From: Ichthyophthirius multifiliis
Lineage: Eukaryota; Ciliophora; Oligohymenophorea; Hymenostomatida
NCBI RefSeq assembly: GCF_000220395.1
Contig: NW_004086222.1
Span: forward strand, 1-22,135
Length of the DNA: 22,135 nt
Direction of reading: 5' to 3'
This document shows, piece by piece, positions 1-12,700 of the stretch. Numbering within the stretch: the stretch's first letter is position 1; each line of letters starts with the position of its first letter. Under the pieces are notes generated by a model, which ran no database searches, had not been told where the DNA came from, and was given only the letters and a program-made list of their open reading frames with translations. A program made the position numbers and the translations under genes.

Positions 1-31
1 TTTTTTTTTTNTTTTTTTTTTTTTTTTTTTT
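1..31. repeat. poly-T tract with one undetermined base
   Basis: Thirty T residues are interrupted by an N at position 11. This looks like a low-quality contig edge or homopolymer, not a telomere: the C4A2/G4T2 repeats expected at oligohymenophorean macronuclear chromosome ends are absent. Confidence 0.8.
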
Positions 32-1830
32 AATAAAAATTTTTATAATATATTTACTTAATATATGCAAATATGTTAATTTTAACCTTTTTTTTATTAT
101 TATAGTAAGTTTTATTTGTTTAATATATTTATTTTTTAAATTAAACTAAGAATTTCTTTTTATTGATTTTTGTTATTTTTTTACTTTACTTATTTAATTA
201 AATTTTTATTGGTTTTATCACTCTTATTATATTTATAATAATCAGTTTTAAAATAAATAAAGATAAAATTAAATGTATTTTCTTATTTATTATTAATTTT
301 CAAAATTTATTTAAAAAAGTTGTTGAAAGATTAAAAATGTTTATTTTTAAGAATATATTAATAAATAATTAATACATATAATTTTAGTAATAAAATAGAT
401 AAAAAAAATATTATTTCTAATTTTATTTAAATAATAATTATATAAAAAAAAAATTATAATTTTTATTTTATATTAAATTTATTATTAAAATCTTTTAAAA
501 ATACTTAGTTTAAAAAAAAAAATTAATTCGGAATATATTATTTAATACATTAACAAAAAGATTTATTTTTTTGCTTTATATTTAAATTAAATATTATATC
601 AGTACTTTCAATTAGCATTTTTTTATTAGAATTTCCTAATTAATTATTATTTCTGGAGATAAAGGTTAATAAATAATTTAAAATTTAGAAAAATGTATTT
701 TAACATTAACATAAAATATATAAGATTTATACATAAGATGATTGATTATATTATATTCAATATTTATAAGTTATATCTTTTAAATTTAATACCAAAACCA
801 TATTATGGTTGAGTTTATTTGCATACGTAATATATTTATTAAAATTTGCTTATTTAAGCTTAAAAAAGGGTTAATTTTAAAAAATATGATGGATTCCTAT
901 TTATTTTTTAAAGTTAATAAAAAATTATTACTCTTACTATTTTTTTTGTTAAATGAAATGCTAAAAAAATATTAAAAAAAGTGAGTTTTTATAAATATTT
1001 ATTGATAATAGAAAAAAATTATAAATATTTACTTATATTTTTTTATGTTTTACAGATATTTATTTTGTATTATTTTTAGTTTTTGTTCACTAATTAAAAA
1101 ATATATTTATAGTATTTAATTAATTAAAATAATTTATTAATGCAGTAAAATATATAACTTTAGTGCTATTAATAATAAGCATATTTTTCTCAATGTTTTT
1201 TTTTTTATTGGATAGTCATATTTATTTTTATATTTAGCGTTGAGATATTAAAAATAAAAACAAAACTCCTTTTATTAATTATGCAAGAAATAATATCTGG
1301 TATCATATTTATGGTTGTTTTTGGATGTTTTCATTTATAAAGGCTTTTAAGCTTTTCCTTAGTATATTACTTCAACTATCACAAATATATGGCATTATAG
1401 TAAACCTAAATAATTAAAAAAAAATATAATTATATAATGTGAAACTAAATAAACTCTTATGTCAAAATTTTATAAAATTCCATTTTTTAAATTTGATTTC
1501 GAAAAAAGTAAATGAAAAAAAATGAAATAAAACTTGTAAATTTTTATTTTAGAAAACGGATTTCGAAAGTAAAATTTTGAGAACAATATTAAATAATTAT
1601 ATAAAATAATATAAATATTTTAAAATTAAAAAAGCAAATAATTAATACAATTATAATGTATTAGTTTATTATTAATATTTTTTTCTTTATGTATTTGTAA
1701 ATCATAAGAAGTTATTCTTTAAATAAATATATATAAAAAAGTATATATTTAATTTTTCATTATTAAAAATTAGTACAAATTAATATATATTACATTATAG
1801 TAATAACTTAAAGAACAAAGTATATTTATA

Positions 1831-1991
1831 TTATTTTTATTTTTATTTTTAAATTTATTTTTATTTTATTTTTATTTTTATTTTTAATTTTATTTTTAAT
1901 TTTATTTTTAATTTTATTTTTATTTTTATTTTTATTTATATTTTTAATTTTATTTTTAATTTTATTTTTATTTTTATTTTTATTTTTAATT
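1831..1991. repeat. T-rich minisatellite
   Basis: About 160 bases built from 6-mer and related units (TATTTT and AATTTTATTTTT variants) in irregular tandem order. The plus strand carries almost only T with spaced A. It is a simple-sequence tract in non-coding DNA. Confidence 0.85.
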
Positions 1992-2018
1992 ACTAGGAAA
2001 AATTTTATTCAAATATTG

Positions 2019-2051
<33 letters not shown>

Positions 2052-2087
2052 TTATATATTTATATATTTATTTATTTATTTATATAT
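2019..2087. repeat. (AT)n then TATATTT/TATT tandem repeats
   Basis: About 25 bases of alternating AT are followed by TATATATT- and TATT-type units. Low-complexity DNA directly after the T-rich minisatellite. Confidence 0.85.
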
Positions 2088-2675
2088 CCTAAAAGTTTTA
2101 TAAACAACAATAAAAGTATTATATTTTAATATTTTTGTTCTTTAATTTTTACTTGGCTGATTTAATTAAGTGAACATAATTAATTTTTGTTAAAAACTTT
2201 CTATTAGCAGACAAAGTTTTTTTTTTATTAAATTATTTTATAATATAAAAAAATTATTTATCGCTTTTTTTATATTTTGTGTTCATTATTATAATTAACT
2301 ATTATATTTTTTATATATTTATAAATACTATTTTTTTTATTTATTGACACAATTACATATATCTAATTAGATTTATGAATTATTTTAAAAGTAAAAAAAT
2401 AAAATAATTCCTAAAATAATAATTTATGGTATTTAAATAAAACTTTAATCTTTTTTACAAAATTAATTTTGTAAATAAAATATTTTATATTTTTTTTTTG
2501 AAAACTAATTATTAATATTAATTATATTTAATAATTTTTTTTTTTTTTTTATAATTAACTTTAAAAATAATTTTTTACAAATAAATTTTTAAAAAGCTAT
2601 TATTTTTTATTAATAACATAGATTATTTTATATAATGATAATTATTAAATTACTTTTTTTTAAAAAAAAAAATAA

Positions 2676-3779
2676 TCAATCATTTAATGCACAAGCTAAA
2701 GCAGCACCTTTCAAAATCCAATATTCGGGTTTTTTCTTGGTAGGTGTATCAATACCGATAATAAAGTTAGTAGAATGTCCAGTAGTAGAAAGTGTACCAG
2801 CCCTAAGAAGAGTCTTATAAACAGGCATTTTATAATCTTCATGTTTCGATTTATAATTTTCTTGAGGAACAAATTCAATAATAGGAACTTAAGTATACAT
2901 AACACCAGGTGCACTATCTTCAAGACATCCTTTAGAAACATCAAATTAACATCCTTCAATAAAAAGTCCGTAAATAAAAGCTCCATTTTATGATTTATCC
3001 ATGATTTATTCGGATTCAATGTATTTAGAATATTTAAATTAAAAGTTCAGACAATCAATAGCAATTTTATTTTATCTTGCATAATTTTATAAAATAGAAG
3101 TTAAGAAACCTTAAGGGAAGAAAAATGCAGGCAACCAAAAAGTTTTAGGATAATTATCTGCAAGAAGCCAGTTTCTGAAAAAGTCTGTCCTTTTTATCAA
3201 ATCATCAAACCAACTTGAAAGATTTTTCAATGAAGGATAAGATTTGCCTTTCCACATATCCGGGACTTAATTGTTTATTAGGCTTTGGGAAGCTTTGTCT
3301 AATTCTGCACTCATTACAACTTCACCTTTTATTGCTTTTTGTAAGTTCTATAGACAAAACTTTATAACATTTAGTAATTTATTGAATCTTTCACATTCTT
3401 AATTTAAACAAACTATTAAAGAATCTATTTGCTCATTCTTTTTTAAACCTAAACTTGGCGTGTCTTTCTTTAGTAAAGGAGGTAGCTTTTCTTCGAACAT
3501 AATACACATTTCTTCTAATAATTTATCTGCGGATTTTTCGCCTTCGTCTCCACTAGATGTACTTTCACGTGGCTAAATACCTGCTATTGTATCTAATGCA
3601 ATTCTAGACTCTTTTAGCTAGAAAGCAATATTTGCATTTTCATGCATTCCAAATACTTCAGGAGATTCAAAGAGAGGGAAATTTTCTATAATATTTCTAT
3701 AATATTATAAATCGCCCATTTTTGGTGAATAATAAATTCCTGATTCTGAAAAGTTAAATTTATCTTTTAAAACATCTTC
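2676..3779 (-). other. dynein C-terminal domain
   Basis: Landmarks in order are [78 protein letters not shown] and the terminal [15 protein letters not shown] before TGA at 2678-2676. The end of the protein is therefore complete. The terminal residues (CALND) differ from the more common CQLD-type ending. Confidence 0.93.
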
Positions 3780-6700
3780 ATTTACATAATTATTTAATAT
3801 TGACATTAAAGTTCTTCTATCCCAATCATCTGTAACTCTTCCTCCATAAGTGATTTATCCGATAACGTATCTTAAAGCATCCCAAGGAATTTCTTCATTT
3901 GCTTCTAACATATCTTTAAGAATTGTAGTAGCAGTATCTAAATCAGAATCATTAAATTCATATCTAATGTTCCAACCTAAAGGACCAAATTTTCTTCTTT
4001 CTTATACTATTGCATGGAAAAAAGAGAGAGAAAACAAAAGCTTTTTCCAATGTCCTATTTTGCTACATGATTCAAATCTTTCTTCTGAAATTTCTGAATA
4101 AGTTTTGAATATGTTTGATTTTATTCCTTTTGGTGGTTCGTTTGTTAATTTTATACTGTTTTGTAATATACTTACAGGGAAATAATCACAAGGCATAGAT
4201 GTTAAAAATAAACGAAAATCCGAATTAAATTCTTACTGTTGTTCTTGCTTTTCATTATTTTAGGGAGGAGAGATTATATTAGCTATTAACTCTTCAAGTT
4301 TTTACATAAATGATTTACCCAAATGACAGTTTTATAATATTACCCAACCTCCTGTTTTTAAACCAATTTCTATAGCTTTTTATGCAATTGGACCTTGTCC
4401 TTAACCTAAAGAAATGATTTAAAGTTTATCTTATGGCATTTTCATATCTTTTGAAAATCTTAATAAATTCAAAAGAGGATCAGCGCCTTAAGAAAGAATA
4501 AATATTAAAGGAGTTTTATAATCAGTATCTTTATAAACCTAATTTTTTTATTTTTTTAAAAAATGATATAATATTTAATGCTTTTTTACTTCTTCCATAA
4601 CTGCAGCAGAATTCGAAGAGAACTTTTTACCAAGTGAAGATTCTACATAATAACTCATAGTATATTGAGTTTTTTCTTCCCTAAGAATTCTTACAAGCAG
4701 TAGTTTCTAAAATGGTGTAAGTTCAGTTTTAAATTTGGAAGGCAGTTATTATAAAAATGGTTCATTAGATTATATCCAAGTTTCCCAATCTTTCGGTTGA
4801 TCTTTAAATGCCTGCAATAATACTGAAAAAACTTATAAACTCGAAATAGCCACAACTTTACTCCAAGTCTTATTTGATATATTCATATTATTAGGAGCAG
4901 GTGGTAATTTATCTTTAAGAATAGGAGGACCTCTGCAAAAAACTTACCATTCTTACTTAGAGATAATACCTGAGCGAATTTATATCGTCGAGCTTACCAT
5001 AAAGGAGAAAATTCTTTTATGATCATTAAAAAGTCCTCTACAAACATTCAAAAAAATCGTTTGAGTAATTGTTTTTATAAGTATATCAACTCTAACATTT
5101 ATATCGTTGGCTTTTTCAGAATTTTCAATTATTAAGCTAAATAATCTGCTAAAATAAGCCAAAGAAAATTAATACATAGGATCTATTAAAGCCAAATCGG
5201 CAATAACAAAATATAGGATTGAACCTCTTTAAGCAACTGTTTTGTATTAAGAACGCGCAATATCAATTTCTATTTTCTTAACTTCTGCTTCTGTGATATT
5301 TTCTTTTACAATCTCTGATGTTTTTTTTGAAAGCTTCAGATTTTCTATTAGTTCTACATCATCTAATATCATTCCTTTTGAACTTGTTAATAATTCAAGT
5401 ATTTTATCTTCATTTTTCTTTAATTATGTTTTTCCTTCAGCTATCGATATTATAAGTTCATTTTTGACTTATTCAACTTCTGGCATTTCTTTTTTGACTA
5501 CATCTCCAAGTAATTATTCTTCTAAACCTAGTTCAGTTACTGTAAAATTTATTACTGTTACGCGAATGAATATTTCAGGTAGGAAATTTGGGTTAGGAAT
5601 TTTTGTTTATATATACAGTTTGAAGTTTTTATCATATTCGACATCTGAATCCCCTATTTTTAAAATTTTTCGTCTATTTACATATGTAAATTGTTTCATT
5701 AATAAAGGTTCTAATGTAGCTTCTAATGTTTCTTCCATATCTTCAATCATTAAAGGTTAACCCTTATTAATTTATTTATAAAATAATAATAAAAAAAAAA
5801 TACCATTCTAACACATTATTCAAGAGTTTAAAATAGTTTTTCATCATTCATTTTTAAGCAAAACATATTATTTTATTATTATAAATTTTTTATCCATCTT
5901 GAAGCTTATAATTATGGATCAATTAAAAGAGGGAAAGATCTACATGTATGAACTAGAATTCCATTGTTTACAGAAACACTATCTGAAGGTAATCCTTTTG
6001 CATTCCAATTTCGAATTTCTACAGGTTCTCCAAAAACTTGATCCAAAGAATAATTTTCAGAAGTTTAAATCTATTCAGCTTAGCATTTCTCAAGCCATTT
6101 TTGTACCAGATTTTCTCTATAAGTGCCTGTAAAAGGCCCATAATAAGTAACTGACGCTGAAGCAACAAAAACATCTGCCAATAAAAGCTTAATTTAACCC
6201 CCTAATGATTCTACTGTTTCTTTCCAACGCACTTATTCATCTGCTAAACCAACAGTTAATTCTTCTGCACGAACTAATCTATCAGCAGTCTTTTATATAT
6301 CTTAATCTAAACGGTCTTTTTCTTATTTATTTTCGTTATATTCACGTTCTAACTTGCCAACTTTTTCTTCTACTTTCATTAGTTCACCTTATTTTATAGC
6401 TAATTCTTTATTTGCTTTATCCAATTCAACGTTCATTTTATCAACTACAGATTTCTTTGCTTAAATCAATTTATTTACCTCTGTAAAATTAGCGACAGCT
6501 CTATAATTCATAAATAATATATTAAATAATTAATTATTTATATATATATATATTAATATTTATTTTTTATTTACATAACCCATTCACATATAGCCTTTGC
6601 AGCAGCCTAAACAGTCGCTAATTTCGTAGGATTGAAATTTTCATTAGAAGCTATTTTCGCTTTTATATTTTTTTCTACTTTGGGTGTTATATTATAGACA

Positions 6701-9700
6701 TCTAAGTTTTTCATTTTTGATACTAAATTAGGATCTGCTAATAACTAATAATTTTTATATTTTATTAATTTATTTTTATATTTAAAAATTACTTTCTTTA
6801 TACCATCCCAATCTTGCTTTTCATCAAAAAGACAAGCAACGCATTATAATGTAAATAAAACTAATTCATTTGGATTATTATTTGCTTTTATTTCTGATAT
6901 AACTTTCCTGTCTAAAATATTTAATGCTTCGTTTGCTGCTTAGAGCATAGGAAGAGCAGCTTATAAAACTTTATCGGCTTCATTTTTCATTTCTCTTATT
7001 TCTTAAGCCTTATCGTTTACCTGAGCTTCTTCTTCTTTAACAACTACTCTAACTTTGTTAGCCTCAAAACTAAAAAAACAAATTTTAAAAACATATATAA
7101 AAATAAAAAAAACCTATCAATTTCCAATTTTTTGATAAGCTCATCTTATTCTATGGTTTTTTTTTGTAAAACAGGTTATAATTCTGTTAGTTTTTCTTTA
7201 AGTTCTTTAATAATATCATTCGCTTCTTTTAATTTATAGAGCCCACTACTTAATTTATTTTTCTAAGTATCTAATGATTCTTATTTATTTTTAAGTAATT
7301 CTTTATAACCTTCAATCAAATCAATATAACTTTTGGGTGTAATATAAACCCTCCTTCTTAAATTTTTAAAGAACAATTATGCTTCTTCTTCCACACTTTA
7401 ATGAACAAAAACACAGCATTTCGCAAGCTATTTTTTCTTTTCTTTAGTCAATCCTTCAACTTCTAGATTTTCTAAAAACATTACTGCAACAGTATTAAGT
7501 GCCTCCTCTGGCCAAGGATTAAGCCAATCAATAGTACAGCAGTTTACAATTGAAGGGAACATTCTCATTCTTACTCTTAAAGCATTTCCTATAGGAGACA
7601 TTGCTAGAACTATATGCAGTTAACTTCTTACTCTTTCAACAAAAAGTTAATATGTATCACTTCTTTTTAACTCATTTGCATCCTAAGCTAATGCATTATT
7701 TATTTCTTCGATTTCATCCTTTAATAACATATTTGGAACTTCTCCGCTATTTAAAAGATTATTTACATCTTCTAAAAACCCTTCTTATAAAATCTATGTA
7801 TCAGCAAACAAAAATACAACCTAACGATTTTAAATACCTGCTCTTTTCATCATTTTTAGTAAGTCTTCTTTAAATTCTTTCTTCCCGTATACTTTTTTAG
7901 GTTCAATACTCATTAATTCACATCCTGCTAATGCTGCTGCAACTGTTGTAACGCTTTTCTTACCTGAACCTCCAACTCCTACTAACATAAAATGTCCTCT
8001 TTAAAGTGAAAGTACCCTTGCGATTCTTGACATATGTTCAACAGCATCTCTAAATAAAACAAGTGAAATTTTTGTATCTTCTAACATATAATCTTCTATT
8101 ATTTTTGTTAATTTTTAAAAGTCCTTTACTTCTTCATAATTACGATCTTCCCTATCTAAACCTTTTTTTAAAAAATCACTAAAAATAAGAGGCACTTCTC
8201 CGTTGAAGACTTATTCTTTTTTCCAATCTAACTTGAAATTCATAATGACTTACTTACATGCATTTTCCATAAACCATTACCTATCTTATTCATTTATAAG
8301 TCGATCATGGAATACTCTTGCACACTCATGAATCCAAAGTTTAGCCAAATTTTCTACCGAAACAATTATATTCGGCTTTGCATTAAGAATTCCTTAAAAT
8401 ACTTTTGATACATCTCTTAGATTAAATATATAATGTTATTTTGAAGGCGTAGGTAATAGCTATTCTGATATATATTAATACATATTCAGTGTTGCGTTTA
8501 CTACTCCTTCATTTTCTCCTAATTCTATTATTTCTTTCTTGAATTTTTTAACTTACAAAAATCCTTTGAATATACTACTAAATATATGAGTTAAAGAGGC
8601 CGTTTGATTATCTGGAACGGTCATTATTGTGAAGTGTCTAGTAAATCTTTCAGTTAAAGAACTACGACCACCCCCAGGCGGTGCAGCAGCAATAATAAGT
8701 ACAGTCTATTCAATTTCTTTCCAAAACAAATTTTTACGATCATATACTCCTTTGTAATCTTAGAACTGTCTTAAAAGTTCAATTGGAGGCTGAGCCCCAT
8801 AAACTTCTACACTTGGCATATTAATATCATCAACAAAAATAACAAGACTTCTTCCGGGAGGAGGCATAAGTACAGTTTTTTTATTTTTTCTTTGGGTTTA
8901 TAATTTGTTTTCAATCTAACCTTATGTAGCTTTAGCTGAAGTTTTGGCCGAAAAAGTCATTTCACAAGTTGAGATTAAATTTTATTCTTTCATCTAATTT
9001 AAAGTGCTATTAATAATGATAGTCTTTCCAGTACCAGTCATTCCTGTAATAAATACAGGTTAGAGAAGGGTAATTGACTTTTCTAAAAACCAAGAATAGC
9101 AAACTGTATCTGTAGTAGGCACTACTAACGAGAAATATGAAGAATCTGCAAAATATTCAAATTCTGGAATAATTTCTGACCAAGAAATAAATTCTCCTTC
9201 AGATTTCGATAAAGTGAAATAATAATCAAAAACAGAACCTCTTGGAATAACATCAGTAGAAAAAATTTCTACTAATCCATTTTGGAAATCTTTAATACTA
9301 GAGCTTGATATGCAACCTCCTATTCCCCAAATAATCGACCAAAATATTAACTTCTCAATAGCTTTTTTTGCATTCTCTTACATTATATGATCTTTATAAG
9401 GATCCAAACTTAAAATAAGCTTTATGTTTCTACACACTGATATTGCTAGATTTGTATCTACAATTTAAATGGTATATTTAAATTTCTTCTTTTTTATATA
9501 AGATAATGTTTTTTTGAAGTACATATTAAAATTAAGCTTTAAATTTTCTTTGTTTTGTTCATTTTGTTTTATTAAAGGATAAATTTCTTTTTAAAAACAA
9601 CTGTCTACTGTAGCTTCATACCCTACGACATCGGAATCAATATAAACCATTCCACAACGTGATACTGTAGCAGGTGAGGCTACAGCTAAATCTTGAACTT

Positions 9701-12700
9701 CGAATAACATTTTCATTTATGGTTTTAATTTTATACGTTCTCCATTTGATAAACATAATGTCATTGAGTCATCTAACACACTATTCATATTTTCTATCCA
9801 TAAAGCATCTACAGGTCCATCAAAAACAACCTTTTTTATTTAAAATTTATTATTATTATTATTATTAAATATATTTAATAATATAATTTTTTTAAAACGT
9901 ATAAAGAATAATTTATATTTATCATTTACCCATTTTTTATCTGAATTTTCAATATTAACATATTCTCTTATTATTGTAGATGCTAAGCCATCATTCCATG
10001 CTTATGACAACGGATCAAATTCTCCATAAAGTTCTTCCATAGAAATTGATTTTGGATTAAGGGTACTAATTAAAATGTTTTAAAAATCCGGATGAGTATT
10101 AATATTGTTAGGTGTGTTTGAACGAATTTATTCATTCAAATGCATATAAGCTTATCTTAAAATTTCAATACATTTTGATTTTCCTCCCATGGTAGGTCCA
10201 ATAACCATAACACCGAATCTAACTTTAAGCGTTTCATGAAATTACAAGACTTTTTCAATAAAAGTAGGTATTTGATTAACTAATAAAAAAATAAATTAAC
10301 AAAAAATTATCAAAAAAAATTAAAATACGTTAATCATATTAAATCCTTAATCTAATAGCTTCTTCCAATCTTTCATTTTACATAGCGGGAATATTCGTTC
10401 CTGGGAAAAGATCTTAAACTATAGCATTAAAAAGAGGAATATCATGACTCAAAAACTTAGGAACATTAGAATCTCTCATAGCTCTAATCAAAACAATGTC
10501 TTCAGTTATTTCTGGTTCAGCCCTTTTGAGTGCTCCAGCCATTACAAGGACACTCTTAACAGCTCTCATACCAAAATCATAATGATCTTATTAGGATAAC
10601 TATTCAGAACTCAATTAATATAATTTAGTCATTTTTCTGGATAAATCTTTCGCGTTAGAAAATCCTTCTGCAAATAACATAATTTCAGCAATAAGTGTAT
10701 AATCTGGAACCATCATAGCCACTGGTCTAAACAGAATTTTTAGATTATCTGGAAGTTCAGTTCTGCCAGCATAACCTGGGTTCATAGTTGTAAAGATACC
10801 CATATCGGCAGTTAATCCTAAAGTTATATTTTTCCCAAAAAAATTGAAAGACCTATCATTTAATTATAATTGCGAAATTCTTAAATGCGCTTCTCTTATT
10901 GTGAGTACTTATTAAGCTATAACAGAAAGAACTTCAATATCTATTCTATTGAATTCATCCAAACATGTCCAAGAGCCTGTGTAACATAATCCCATAAACA
11001 ATTTTTCCATCATTTTTACATTTATTTAATCCGAACAATTAAACACGATACAATATTTTCCTAGAGCTTTTGCTAAATCTTTGCAACTTTCTGTTTTCCC
11101 TGTTCCTGCTGGTCCAGCAGGGGCAGCGCCTAATTTTATGCCTAAAGCTCCTGTTATAGTCATCCAGCAACGATCAGTTAAAGGAGTTATTACGAGCCTT
11201 GGCTAAGCGCCTATATATTCATATCCATAAGGAAGCTTAGCATTTACTTATCTACAGAAAATAGAATCATCTTCTATATACAAACGAAGTTATTGCTACC
11301 ACTTAAACTCATCCATTGATTCTACACCAATTTAGGCTAATTCTTCTATTATATCTCGATAATGGACATCTTATACAGCCAAAGCAGATAATGTTTTTCT
11401 TTATAAATCTGTCAGATCTCCTCTTATCAATTCTGTTAATTCCTCCAATTATGCTTTTTTTAATTTTAATTTATATTTTATATATATTTTTTACATATAT
11501 TTCCTTCTAACCAATCAAATAAATCTCCATCAGCATCTGGACTTAAATAATTCTCTTCGGTTATTTTTGTCCAATAAATTGCATCTAATACAAGGACCAC
11601 TTGGGAAGGGAAATTTAAAACCCATTAAGATCTTTGAGTATCATCGTCTTCATATTTAATAAGGGCTGATCTAATAACTGCTTTTAATGAATATTTCATA
11701 GATTCCTCTAAATCTTTAAACCATCCTTCAACTTCTTCCCCTCTTGCTTAATAATTTTTCAAAGCCACTCTTTCACCTTCTGCAGAAATCATAGCTCTAT
11801 GAAAAAATAAAATAAAAAAATAATAAAAAAAAAGGTATACAAAACACAATCAGATTAATCAAAATCAAGTTTAACAATATTTTCAAAGCATTTTCTGAGA
11901 TTTTAAACAACAGACTTTAAATTTTTTGCTTAAGAAAGAATTTCCAATAGTTCATCATTAGACAAGAAAAAAAATCTTTAAAATACTTCTCTTTTTTTCT
12001 CTAACAATTCATCTAAAGCTTTTTAAATGACTTCGAAAGTTTTATTATTATTTTTAAGAGTATTTAAATACTATCTTGCTTGATAATCTTCAGCCCATTT
12101 TTTTACATTCGGGTAATCTCTTGCAGTCTTCATTAATCTTTTCCAACTGGTATCTGCATTATTGAATATTTTTACTTCTTTTGCCATATTTTTCTGAGCA
12201 TAAACTGAACAAAGAATAGGTTCTAAATAAAGCCAATTTCTTTAATGTGTATACCATTCATCAATCAATTCTTGCAAATATCTAAAAAGCTTTAATTATT
12301 TTTCAACCCTTCCATATAATTCTTTCTACAAATCTTGAAGCTAAAATATTATTTACAACAAGTAATGTATCATCCATTTTAGCTATTAAATCTTCGTTAT
12401 TTCCTAATTATAAAAGCATCTGCTCTATCTTTATAATTGTTCACGATCAATTAACTTCCAATCCAAAAACCTTCCACATTTCTTATCATTTTTATTAATT
12501 CTGCCTCTTTAGCTGCTTTTAATGCAATTTCAGCTATATGGTCTTTAAATTAGACTATATTATTCTTTTTTATCCAACCTAAATTATATTTTGGATCTTT
12601 TAAATCACAAAAAGGAATTCCTTCTTCTTTAGGTAATTTGCCATTTTCTAATATTAATTATCTTATTTCTTCCCAAGGTTCTTCTGTCAAAGCCGGATCT

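Larger units (their letters stand above)
303..2282 (-). other. long TGA-free frame, possibly coding under code 6
   Basis: On the minus strand, the frame whose plus-strand triplets start at multiples of 3 has no TGA between the ones at 2283-2285 and 300-302, about 660 codons. I counted roughly 15 TCA trinucleotides (TGA on the minus strand) inside, all in the other two frames. The conceptual translation is rich in F, I, K, N and Q and resembles no family I know. Part of the span is the minisatellite at 1831-1991, which cannot produce TGA, so openness is weak evidence. Chance, a fast-evolving gene or a decayed gene are all possible. Confidence 0.15.
1..2675. other. AT-rich non-coding flank downstream of the dynein gene
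   Basis: This stretch is nearly pure A+T, with homopolymer runs, T-rich minisatellite and (AT)n tracts. I recognise no conserved protein motif on either strand. A slightly more G+C-rich island lies at about 1260-1420. A weak minus-strand open frame crosses the region and is listed separately. The dynein stop codon sits at the right edge, so the last bases probably hold its 3' UTR; I see no defined polyadenylation or termination signal. Confidence 0.7.

Noticed and set aside
1-31. Chromosome end at the poly-T start
   Set aside because: There is no G4T2/C4A2 repeat; it is only a homopolymer with an N.
5293-5760. 155-residue plus-strand ORF
   Set aside because: It lies antisense to AAA5-region exons of the dynein, whose minus-strand reading is continuous and matches the family; this is a shadow.
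12385-12405. Euplotes-type +1 frameshift at AAA-TAA
   Set aside because: An AAA TAA follows the first break, but in this gene AAA TAA is read in frame as Lys-Gln elsewhere, and Euplotes uses TAA as stop, unlike this genome.
12405-12456. 52-nt intron explaining the first dynein frame break
   Set aside because: It is GT..AG and restores frame, but its base composition is exon-like, the donor is GTTA, and it would remove residues ([14 protein letters not shown]) that fit the linker. Kept only as an alternative.
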